From an uncultured Oscillospiraceae bacterium (GTDB lineage Bacteria; Bacillota; Clostridia; Oscillospirales; Oscillospiraceae), in NCBI GenBank assembly GCA_900763675.1, contig CAAFLE010000039.1, positions 1 to 14,954 on the forward strand: DNA of 14,954 nucleotides. The letters run 5' to 3'. This document shows, piece by piece, positions 7,870-14,347 of this stretch (position 1 is its first letter; each line of letters opens with the position of its first letter). The notes beneath the pieces were generated by a model. That model was not told the origin of the DNA. It did no database searches and saw only the letters and a list, made by a program, of their open reading frames with translations. The position numbers were made by a program, and so were the translations under genes.

Positions 7870-10134
7870 TCAGACCTCTCCGGCAAGCCGGGCGCGAAGC
7901 CCGCTGTACCGGCGCGTCTTTCTGCCGTTTTCGATCATTGCCTGCACGATTGCCGTTTCGCCGACGATGACGAGAAGCTCTCTCGCCCGCGTTACGGCGG
8001 TATACAGCAGATCGCGGCTCAAAAGGCGGCTCGGAGCGCGTCCCGCGGCTAAAACGACGGCGCGGTATTCGCTGCCCTGCGCCTTGTGTACCGTGACGGC
8101 AAAGGCGTGGTCCAGCTCGCCGAGCTGTTCAAAGGCGTACCACGCGAGCTTTTCGTCAAAGTCGATCCAGAGAAGCTCGCTTTCGGTGTCGATGCGCAAA
8201 ATCGTGCCGAGATCGCCGTTGAAGATGCCCGTGCCGACCTCGGGCGCCGAGCCGGGCGAGGCGTCACCCGCCATGATCGCGGCGGTATCGCCGCCTTTAC
8301 ACCATACTATATCATAGTTGTTCCGGATTTGCATCACCCGATCGCCCTCCCGGAACACAGTTTCTCCAAATTTTTTCTCTTTTTTTCCGGGCAACGGCGG
8401 GTTGAGTACCTGCTGGAGCCGTTCGTTAAGCGCAAGCGTCCCGGATTCGCCCTTGCGCGTCGGCGTAAGCACCTGGATTTCCCCGGACGGGATGCCCATG
8501 CCCCGCGGGAGACGCTCGCTGCAAAGCTCCGCCACCGTCGCCGCCAGCCGCTCGCCGGACGGGCGCTGCAAAAAGAAAAAGTCGCCCTTATTCTCGCGCA
8601 GCTCCGGCGTTTCGCCGCGGTTGATGCTGTGCGCGTTGCGGATGATGCGGCTCTCGCCGCTCTGGCGGAAGATCTCCGTCAGACGCACCGCCGCGACCGT
8701 GTGCGAGCGCAGCACATCAAGGAAAAAGCTCCCTGGTCCGACGCTCGGCAGCTGGTCGGCGTCGCCCACCAGCACAAGACGGCAGCCCTTCGGCAGTGCC
8801 TTCAGCAGCGCTTGAATAAGCGTTATGTCAACCATCGAGCATTCGTCGAGAATGACCGCGCCGCAGCGCAGCGGGTCGCCCTCGTTCTTGCGGAACGTAA
8901 GCTCGTCCCCCTCGGCAGCCCACGCCGCGCCGAGCAGGCGGTGGATGGTATAGGCTTCCTTGCCGGTCAGCTCGGTCATGCGCTTGGCGGCGCGGCCCGT
9001 AGGCGCGGCAAGCAGACAATCAAGCTGCATATCGTCGTACAGGCGGAGGATCGCCTGAATGATCGTCGTTTTTCCCGTACCGGGACCGCCGGTGACGGCA
9101 AGCAGCCGCCGCTCGCAGGCAAGACGGATGGCTTCCTTCTGCTGCGCGGCGTAGCGCATACCGGTCTCCCGCTCCAGCTCCGCAATACGCTCGTCCACGT
9201 TTTTCTTTGCCGGGACGGTATCCTGCGCCATAGCGCGGAGAGCGGCGGCAGTGTAGGTCTCGGCTTCGTACAGTCGCCGGAGGTACACCGCGTTCACGCC
9301 TGCCACAGTCTCCTGCACGATCTCGCCCTCGTCGGCAAGCACGTCCAGACATTCCTCCGCCGCTTCGGCTTCCACGCCGATGAGCTGCGCCGTCGCCGCG
9401 ACGAGCTTCTCCCGTGGGAGGAACGAGTGACCGTTATTGAGATTATGTACCATTTCAAAGATCAGCGCCGCGGCGATGCGCGGGGGGCTGTCCTCTTCAA
9501 AGCCGAGAGAAAGCGCCAGCGCGTCCGCCTCGTCGAACTGTCCGCCGATGCGATCGGACGCGATGACATAGGGGTTGGACTTCACCAGCTCCAGCGCCCC
9601 GTCGCCGTAGAGCTTATAAAGGCGCATGGCGTATTCGGGCTTCAAGCCGTTGGAGGCAAGAAATTCCATCAAAAGGCGCATACCGGTCTGGCGGCGGAAC
9701 GTTTCGGAAATATCCCGCGCCCGGCGGGCGCTGATGCCCTTGATCTCTGCAAGCTTTTCCGGGCTGTCGGAGAGAATGTCGAGCGTGCGCGAGCCGAAGC
9801 GGTTCACCAGCACCGCCGCCGTCGCCGGACCAATGCCGCGCACCGCGCCGGAGGCGAGATATTCATAGATATGCTTCTCCCCTACCGGCAGCGAGCGCAT
9901 GGCGGAGGATGCCTTGAACTGTTCGCCGTGGCTCGGGTGGCGCTCCCATGCGCCCTCGACCGTCAGCCCCTCGCCGGGCGCGGCAAACGGCAGACAGCCG
10001 ACGACCGTAACGGCATCGTCACCGCCGACATCCAGACGCAGCACGGTATACCCATTCTCCTCGTTCTGGAAGATCACGCTTTTTACGGTTCCGATGAGCT
10101 GTAAGGCGCCGCGCCGTTCGTTTGCCTCGTCCAT
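7870..10134 (-). CDS. recD2: RecD2-type SF1B DNA helicase (RecD-like)
   Basis: RecD2 is a 5'-3' superfamily 1B helicase found in bacteria without RecBC partners; it affects fork stability, mismatch repair and recombination. The product is 754 aa, the usual length. It has an N-terminal OB-like region with LQLIGTVKSVIFQNEENGYT (11-30), helix-hairpin-helix elements (about 95-145), Walker A GGPGTGKTT (349-357), Walker B VILDECSM (427-434), motif III VGDADQLPSVGPG (456-468), HAFAVTVHKAQGSEY (676-690) and YTAVTRAR (711-718). The start is ATG 10134, with AGAGGA about 10 bases upstream. The frame stays open to 10416, but that stretch overlaps the upstream small gene in another frame and encodes low-complexity Arg/Ala sequence. 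The gene overlaps the preceding small gene by 52 bases and abuts comFC. A loop at 612-636 is rich in Gly/Ala/Asp. Confidence 0.96.
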   Translation of the reverse strand: MDEANERRGALQLIGTVKSVIFQNEENGYTVLRLDVGGDDAVTVVGCLPFAAPGEGLTVEGAWERHPSHGEQFKASSAMRSLPVGEKHIYEYLASGAVRGIGPATAAVLVNRFGSRTLDILSDSPEKLAEIKGISARRARDISETFRRQTGMRLLMEFLASNGLKPEYAMRLYKLYGDGALELVKSNPYVIASDRIGGQFDEADALALSLGFEEDSPPRIAAALIFEMVHNLNNGHSFLPREKLVAATAQLIGVEAEAAEECLDVLADEGEIVQETVAGVNAVYLRRLYEAETYTAAALRAMAQDTVPAKKNVDERIAELERETGMRYAAQQKEAIRLACERRLLAVTGGPGTGKTTIIQAILRLYDDMQLDCLLAAPTGRAAKRMTELTGKEAYTIHRLLGAAWAAEGDELTFRKNEGDPLRCGAVILDECSMVDITLIQALLKALPKGCRLVLVGDADQLPSVGPGSFFLDVLRSHTVAAVRLTEIFRQSGESRIIRNAHSINRGETPELRENKGDFFFLQRPSGERLAATVAELCSERLPRGMGIPSGEIQVLTPTRKGESGTLALNERLQQVLNPPLPGKKEKKFGETVFREGDRVMQIRNNYDIVWCKGGDTAAIMAGDASPGSAPEVGTGIFNGDLGTILRIDTESELLWIDFDEKLAWYAFEQLGELDHAFAVTVHKAQGSEYRAVVLAAGRAPSRLLSRDLLYTAVTRARELLVIVGETAIVQAMIENGRKTRRYSGLRARLAGEV

Positions 10135-10424
10135 AATGTCACATTCCTCTGTCCCCGCGCCATGCGGCGGGCTATTTCTCTTGTTTCCTCGTCCATGCCG
10201 TCGTCCAGCAGCTCGACCGTGCCGGGAAGAACGCCGTCGCCGATGAGCCACAGCAGCCCATCCACGGTCTCCTCCAGCTCCGGCGACGCGCCGGACACGT
10301 GCAGAACGAGCCGCAGCGTCTGGTTTTGCCCGCGGCGCACCGGCGTGAGCATCACACCGCGCACCTTCCAGCAAAGCCACAAAACCGCCGCCGCGATCCC
10401 CGCGGCAAGCAGCCATTTTCCCAT
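10083..10424 (-). CDS. 113-aa membrane-anchored protein of unknown function between uvrA and recD2
   Basis: I do not recognise a named family. The product begins with a short N-terminal hydrophobic segment (about 3-19) followed by basic residues (KVRGV, PVRRGQ). It then has a small globular domain with LRLVLHVSGASPELEETVDG (37-56), LLWLIGDGVLPGTVELLDDG (57-76) and a charged helix (78-92). The topology is a signal anchor with the domain most likely in the cytoplasm by the positive-inside rule. The start is ATG 10424, with a strong GGGGGAGGT about 7 bases upstream and a stop at 10083. It lies 45 bases after uvrA and overlaps the 5' end of recD2 by 52 bases. The good RBS, the sensible domain structure and the operon position support it as real rather than as an overlapping artefact. 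Its link to repair is inferred from context only. Confidence 0.78.
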   Translation of the reverse strand: MGKWLLAAGIAAAVLWLCWKVRGVMLTPVRRGQNQTLRLVLHVSGASPELEETVDGLLWLIGDGVLPGTVELLDDGMDEETREIARRMARGQRNVTLWTRQTNGAAPYSSSEP

Positions 10425-10469
10425 GCCGCCACCTCCCCCATACAGTCTATGAGAGGCGGGGGCAAAACG

Positions 10470-13313
10470 TTACCGGCGGTAGCGTTCGAGCGCCGGCTTT
10501 AAAAACTCGCCCGTGAAGCTTTCGGGACACGCGGCGCATTCCTCCGGCGTTCCGGCAAAGACCAGCTCTCCGCCGCCGTCGCCGCCCTCGGGTCCGAGGT
10601 CGATGATATGGTCGGCGCACTGGATCACGTCGAGATTGTGTTCAATGACGATCACGGTGTTGCCCGCGTCCACGAGCCGCTGCAAAACCTCCACGAGCTT
10701 GTGGACGTCCGCCATGTGCAGCCCGGTCGTCGGCTCGTCGAGAATGTACACGGTCCGCCCCGTGTCGCGGCGGGAAAGCTCTGTGGCGAGCTTGACGCGC
10801 TGCGCCTCGCCGCCGGAGAGCGTCGGCGAGGACTGACCGAGCCGCACATAGCCGAGACCCACGTCCATGAGCGTGCGGAGCTTCGGCACGAGCTTGGGCT
10901 GGTTTTCAAAGAAGGAGAGCGCCTCCTCCACGGTCATGTCCAGCACCTCGGCAATGTTCTTGCCCTTGTAGCGCACCTCGAGCGTTTCGCGGTTGTACCG
11001 CTTGCCCTTGCACACGTCGCACGGGACGAACACATCCGGCAGGAAGTGCATTTCGATCTTGATAAGACCGTCGCCGGAGCAGGCTTCGCACCGTCCGCCG
11101 CGGACGTTGAACGAAAATCTGCCGGCATTGTAGCCGCGGAGCGCCGCGTCCTTTGTGGAGGCGAACACGTCTCGGATGTCGTTGAAAAGTCCCGTATACG
11201 TTGCGGGGTTGCTGCGCGGCGTGCGGCCGATGGGCGTCTGGTCAATGGCGATGACCTTATCGACATTTTCCAGCCCGTCCACGCCGGCGCACTTGCCGGG
11301 GCGCACCTTCATGCGCATTTTTTCCGAGGCGAGCGTTTTGTACAGCACCTCGTTCACGAGCGACGATTTGCCCGAGCCGGAAACGCCGGTCACGCAGATA
11401 AACTCGCCGAGCGGAAAGCGCACGTCGATATTCTTGAGATTGTTCTCCGTTGCGCCGCGCACCGTGATGGCGCTGCCGTTCCCCGACCGGCGCACCGCGG
11501 GCAGCGGGATGCGCTTGCGCCCGCTCAGATAGTCGCCGGTGATGCTGCGCGGCTCGGCGCAGATGTCCTCAACGCTGCCCTGCGCCACGACCTCGCCGCC
11601 GTGGACGCCCGCGCCGGGTCCGATGTCCACCAGATAGTCCGCGGCACGCATGGTGTCCTCGTCGTGTTCGACGACGATGAGCGTGTTGCCCATGTCACGC
11701 AGGTTCTGGAGCGTTTTGAGGAGCTTTGCGTTGTCGCGCTGGTGCAGACCGATGCTTGGCTCGTCAAGGATATACAGCACGCCCATGAGCGAGGAGCCGA
11801 TCTGCGTGGCAAGCCGGATACGCTGCGCCTCGCCGCCGGAGAGCGTCGCCGCGGCGCGGGAGAGCGTCAGATACTGCAAGCCTACGCTCTGCAAAAAACC
11901 GAGACGGCTGCGGATCTCCTTAATAATGCGCCCGGCGATCATGGTCTGCATTTCGTTGAGCTGCGGTTCGAGCGTATCAAGAAAGCGCAGACACTCCGTT
12001 ACCGGCAGATCACAGAATTCCGAAATATTCATCCCGCCGACGGTGACGGCAAGGACTTCCTTCCGCAGTCGGCGTCCGCCGCAGTCGGGGCAGGGCGTTT
12101 CCGCCATGCACTGTTCGATCTCGGCGCGCATGGCGGGGCTTTGCGTTTCACGGTAGCGGCGCTCCAGATTCGCCGCCACGCCCTCAAAGGGCTGGTAGAG
12201 CGTACCTTTGCCTCGCTGCTGGTCGTAATGGAGCGTGAGCTTCTCGCCGCCGGTGCCGTAGAGGATGACCTTCCGCGCCTCCTCCGGGATGTCGCGGATC
12301 GGTTCGTCCAGACGAAAATGATACTTTTTGGAAAGCGCTTCAAAGTACATCCGCGAGATCGTGTCGCCGCGGACGTTGTTCCACCCGGACGCCACGATGC
12401 CGCCGCCGAGAATGGAGAGCGACGGATTCGGGATGATCAGCTCGGGATCGACGCGCAGCTGCGTACCGAGACCGGTGCAGCTCGGACACGCGCCGTAAGG
12501 ATTATTGAACGAAAACGCCCGCGGCGAAAGCTCCTCAATGGAGATGCCGCAATGCTCGCAGGCATAGTTCTGCGAAAAGCTCAGCGTGCGTCCCTCCGCC
12601 GGAAGATCGACCGTCACCAGTCCGCCCGTGAGCGCGGACGCCGTTTCGACCGAGTCCGTCAGACGGCGGCGGATGTCGCTTTTCATTACGAGACGGTCCA
12701 CCACGATCTCGATCTGGTGCTTTTTGTTTTTGTCCAGCTCGATGGTCTCGGAAAGATCGTAAAGATTTCCGTCCACCCGCACGCGGACATAGCCGCTCTT
12801 CCGGGCATCCTCGAACACCTTGGCGTGTTCGCCCTTTTTGCCGCGGATGACGGGCGCGAGGATCTGGAGCTTTGTCCCCTCCGGCAGTGCCGTCAGTTGG
12901 TCGATGATCTGGTCGATCGTCTGTTGGCGGATCTCCCTGCCGCACTTCGGACAGTGCGGCGTGCCGATCCGCGCCCAGAGCAGACGGAGATAGTCGTAAA
13001 TCTCCGTTACCGTGCCGACAGTCGAGCGCGGGTTGCGGCTCGTCGTTTTCTGGTCGATGGAGATGGCGGGCGAAAGCCCGTCGATATAGTCCACGTCCGG
13101 TTTTTCCATCTGTCCGAGAAACATACGGGCGTAGGACGAAAGACTTTCGACATACCGGCGCTGCCCCTCGGCATAGATCGTGTCGAACACGAGCGTGGAC
13201 TTGCCTGAGCCGGAAATGCCGGTGAATACGACGAGCTTGTCCCGCGGGATCTCCAGCGTGATGTCTTTCAAATTGTTCTGGCGTGCGCCTTTGATATAGA
13301 TGCTGTCTCTCAC
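10470..13313 (-). CDS. uvrA: Excinuclease ABC subunit A
   Basis: UvrA is the damage-sensing ABC ATPase of nucleotide excision repair; it loads UvrB at lesions. At 947 aa it is full length. The first ATPase has Walker A GISGSGKS (32-39), a CPKC pair (121-124) inside the UvrB-binding/insertion region, a zinc finger C252/C255/C276/C279 and the signature LSGGEAQR (491-498). The second ATPase has GVSGSGKSS (643-651), a zinc finger C742/C745/C765/C768, signature LSGGEAQR (832-839) and a YILDEPTTGLH Walker B/D-loop. The start is GTG 13313, with AAGAGG six bases upstream. A strong sigma-A promoter gives a leader of about 30 bases. uvrB, often directly upstream, is absent here. It heads the unit that continues through recD2 and comFC. 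No SOS box was identified in the leader. Confidence 0.99.
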   Translation of the reverse strand: MRDSIYIKGARQNNLKDITLEIPRDKLVVFTGISGSGKSTLVFDTIYAEGQRRYVESLSSYARMFLGQMEKPDVDYIDGLSPAISIDQKTTSRNPRSTVGTVTEIYDYLRLLWARIGTPHCPKCGREIRQQTIDQIIDQLTALPEGTKLQILAPVIRGKKGEHAKVFEDARKSGYVRVRVDGNLYDLSETIELDKNKKHQIEIVVDRLVMKSDIRRRLTDSVETASALTGGLVTVDLPAEGRTLSFSQNYACEHCGISIEELSPRAFSFNNPYGACPSCTGLGTQLRVDPELIIPNPSLSILGGGIVASGWNNVRGDTISRMYFEALSKKYHFRLDEPIRDIPEEARKVILYGTGGEKLTLHYDQQRGKGTLYQPFEGVAANLERRYRETQSPAMRAEIEQCMAETPCPDCGGRRLRKEVLAVTVGGMNISEFCDLPVTECLRFLDTLEPQLNEMQTMIAGRIIKEIRSRLGFLQSVGLQYLTLSRAAATLSGGEAQRIRLATQIGSSLMGVLYILDEPSIGLHQRDNAKLLKTLQNLRDMGNTLIVVEHDEDTMRAADYLVDIGPGAGVHGGEVVAQGSVEDICAEPRSITGDYLSGRKRIPLPAVRRSGNGSAITVRGATENNLKNIDVRFPLGEFICVTGVSGSGKSSLVNEVLYKTLASEKMRMKVRPGKCAGVDGLENVDKVIAIDQTPIGRTPRSNPATYTGLFNDIRDVFASTKDAALRGYNAGRFSFNVRGGRCEACSGDGLIKIEMHFLPDVFVPCDVCKGKRYNRETLEVRYKGKNIAEVLDMTVEEALSFFENQPKLVPKLRTLMDVGLGYVRLGQSSPTLSGGEAQRVKLATELSRRDTGRTVYILDEPTTGLHMADVHKLVEVLQRLVDAGNTVIVIEHNLDVIQCADHIIDLGPEGGDGGGELVFAGTPEECAACPESFTGEFLKPALERYRR

Positions 13314-13351
13314 AATGTGCCTCTTTTGCTGAATTGAGAATGTAACAATGT

Positions 13352-13380
13352 ATTATACTTTATTTCAATATTTCTTTCAA
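13352..13380 (-). promoter_or_regulatory. Near-consensus sigma-A promoter for the uvrA operon
   Basis: On the minus strand, TTGAAA (13380-13375), exactly 17 bases, then TATAAT (13357-13352). Transcription should start near 13345, about 30 bases before the uvrA GTG. It points away from the tRNA promoter at 13427-13455. Confidence 0.9.
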
Positions 13381-13397
13381 GAGAAATTCCTTTGGGG

Positions 13398-13422
13398 AAA
13401 AAACTGAAAAAAACGCAAAAAA
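13398..13422 (+). promoter_or_regulatory. Phased A-tracts upstream of the tRNA promoter (possible UP element)
   Basis: Three runs of A (13398-13403, 13407-13413, 13417-13422) have centres about 9.5 bases apart, close to one helical turn. They lie directly upstream of the -35 box at 13427. Such arrays bend DNA, and A-rich upstream elements contact the RNA polymerase alpha subunit at stable-RNA promoters. The pattern is seen; the function is inferred. Confidence 0.5.
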
Positions 13423-13426
13423 GTTC

Positions 13427-13455
13427 TTGACAAATATCCGGATTTTTCGTATACT
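13427..13455 (+). promoter_or_regulatory. Sigma-A promoter of the tRNA operon
   Basis: A perfect -35 TTGACA (13427-13432), a 17-base spacer and -10 TATACT (13450-13455). The start is expected near 13462, a few bases before the first tRNA. This is typical of a strong stable-RNA promoter. Confidence 0.93.
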
Positions 13456-13468
13456 GACAAAGCCTTGA

Positions 13469-13545
13469 GGCCGAGTAGTTCAGTCGGTTAGAACGCTAGC
13501 CTGTCACGCTAGAGGTCGAGGGTTCAAGTCCCTTCTCGGTCGCCA
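13469..13545 (+). tRNA. tRNA-Asp (anticodon GTC)
   Basis: A 77-base cloverleaf. Acceptor GGCCGAG pairs with CTCGGTC with one G-U, the discriminator is G, and CCA is encoded. The D-arm contains TTCAGTCGGTTAGAA. Anticodon stem CTAGC/GCTAG encloses loop CTGTCAC with anticodon GTC at 13503-13505. T-stem GAGGG/CCCTT has loop TTCAAGT and one G-U pair. It is the first gene of a two-tRNA transcript. Confidence 0.98.
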
Positions 13546-13546
13546 C

Positions 13547-13570
13547 CATGCCCCCTTTATTGGGGGCATG
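13547..13570 (+). other. Inter-tRNA hairpin
   Basis: A perfect 9-bp inverted repeat (13547-13555 with 13562-13570, loop TTTATT) begins two bases after the CCA of tRNA-Asp and ends six bases before tRNA-Thr. No U-tract follows, so it is unlikely to be an efficient terminator. It may be a processing element. Confidence 0.7.
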
Positions 13571-13576
13571 ACTTAT

Positions 13577-13652
<76 letters not shown>

Positions 13653-13687
13653 AAAAAGCCTGTAATCTCAACGATTGCAGGCTTTTT
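13653..13687 (+). terminator. Terminator of the tRNA operon
   Basis: A 10-bp stem with one G-U pair (13658-13667 with 13673-13682, loop TCAAC) is extended by five A-T pairs formed by the flanking A and T runs. The TTTTT at 13683-13687 serves as U-tract. It starts right after the tRNA-Thr CCA. Confidence 0.92.
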
Positions 13688-13688
13688 G

Positions 13689-13794
13689 CTATTTCCGGAG
13701 ATCTCCCGCGGCGCCGCCGACACCCCCAAAACACCCTTAACGAAAACGAACGTGCAGCGGACGGTGTCCGAATCGAACACGGAAAGAATAAAGT
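13689..13794. other. Unexplained intergenic stretch between two terminators
   Basis: About 105 bases with no supported gene. It contains an imperfect inverted repeat, GTGTCCG (13764-13770) and CGAACAC (13774-13780), one mismatch, 3-base loop. The minus strand across it reads TTCGATTC, resembling a tRNA T-loop. Short open frames run through it, but they derive from the neighbouring tRNAs and lack RBSs. It could be a junction between the tRNA operon and an inserted element. Confidence 0.4.
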
Positions 13795-13825
13795 AAAAAA
13801 GGAGGGCTGAAGCCCTCCTTTTTTT
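13795..13825 (-). terminator. Bidirectional terminator after the lysis cassette
   Basis: A GC-rich 7-bp stem (13801-13807 with 13812-13818, TGAA loop) is flanked by A6 on the left and T7 on the right. Either strand therefore ends in a U-tract. It overlaps the stop codon region of the holin-like gene and closes the lysis operon on the minus strand. Confidence 0.92.
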
Positions 13826-14021
13826 ATTCTCCTCCGGCGTCTGCCAGCCCCTCGGCGAGGAGATAGCCCAGCACAGAGGCGCCGGACATGATCAATCCGG
13901 AGACGGTTTCCGCCGTCGCCGCGGACTCGCCGAATGCGACGATCAGCCCGGAGACGAACCCGGCGACCGCCATCCAGAACTTTCGGCTTGTGAGTTTGCG
14001 CACGAGATCTTCTTTTTTCAT
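13824..14021 (-). CDS. Small holin-like phage membrane protein
   Basis: A 65-aa protein with a basic N terminus (MKKEDLVRKLTSRKFW) and two hydrophobic segments (about 14-30 and 39-58) joined by a short loop with one acidic residue pair. The acidic tail is DAGGE. This size and hairpin topology match small two-TM phage holins, which open the inner membrane so that endolysin can reach the wall. The start is ATG 14021, with a perfect TAGGAGG seven bases upstream. It is the last gene of a three-gene minus-strand cassette, 17 bases after the XhlA-like gene, and its stop falls in the terminator's T-run. The holin function is inferred from size, topology and the adjoining endolysin; sequence alone does not prove it. 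Confidence 0.75.
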   Translation of the reverse strand: MKKEDLVRKLTSRKFWMAVAGFVSGLIVAFGESAATAETVSGLIMSGASVLGYLLAEGLADAGGE

Positions 14022-14038
14022 TTTACATCCTCCTAAAA

Positions 14039-14344
14039 TTAAATGGTGATTCCCAACTGCTTTAACGCCAGCGTGATCACCGCGCCGACGATGAGCCAGA
14101 TCAGCTTCTCGAACACGGCTTCCCAGCGCTTGCCGGGCTTGCTCTCCAGCGTTCGCACGGACGCCTTGATCTCGTCCATGTGATTCTCCACCTCCCCGAG
14201 GCGCTGCGCCATGACGGCGGTAGAGGTGGCGAGAGACCGAATCTCGTCCTGCACCTCTTCGAGCTTTTCGATGCGGCGGCTGTTACTCTTTGCCCGCTGT
14301 TCGATCTCGGCGATCTTCACCGCCTCGGGCGTGCTTCCTTCCAT
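14039..14344 (-). CDS. XhlA-like phage protein: coiled coil plus C-terminal TM
   Basis: A 101-aa protein with a long heptad-rich region (about 8-66, including IAEIEQRAKSNSRRIEKLEE) and one C-terminal hydrophobic segment (80-96, LIWLIVGAVITLAL). This is the architecture of XhlA/haemolysin-type phage proteins, membrane-associated partners of holins in Bacillus PBSX-like lysis modules. The start is ATG 14344, three bases after the endolysin stop. The RBS-like GGGGG lies within the endolysin's 3' end, which suggests coupled translation. The gene ends 17 bases before the holin-like gene. Assignment rests on architecture and gene order. A general coiled-coil phage structural accessory protein is the alternative. 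Confidence 0.68.
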   Translation of the reverse strand: MEGSTPEAVKIAEIEQRAKSNSRRIEKLEEVQDEIRSLATSTAVMAQRLGEVENHMDEIKASVRTLESKPGKRWEAVFEKLIWLIVGAVITLALKQLGITI

Positions 14345-14347
14345 TTT

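Noticed and set aside
8086..10104. A 672-codon plus-strand open frame opposite recD2
   Set aside because: It is an antisense shadow with Arg/Ala/Leu-rich low-information sequence, no RBS and no motifs, while recD2 on the other strand has every helicase motif.
10135..10416. N-terminal extension of RecD2 to position 10416
   Set aside because: The added 94 residues are Arg/Ala-rich and out of frame with the better-supported small gene in the same place. The start MDEANERRGALQLIG fits the family.
10608..13208. An 866-codon plus-strand open frame opposite uvrA
   Set aside because: Its length is striking, but it is the same codon-bias artefact. It lacks family motifs and a plausible RBS, and uvrA is unambiguous.
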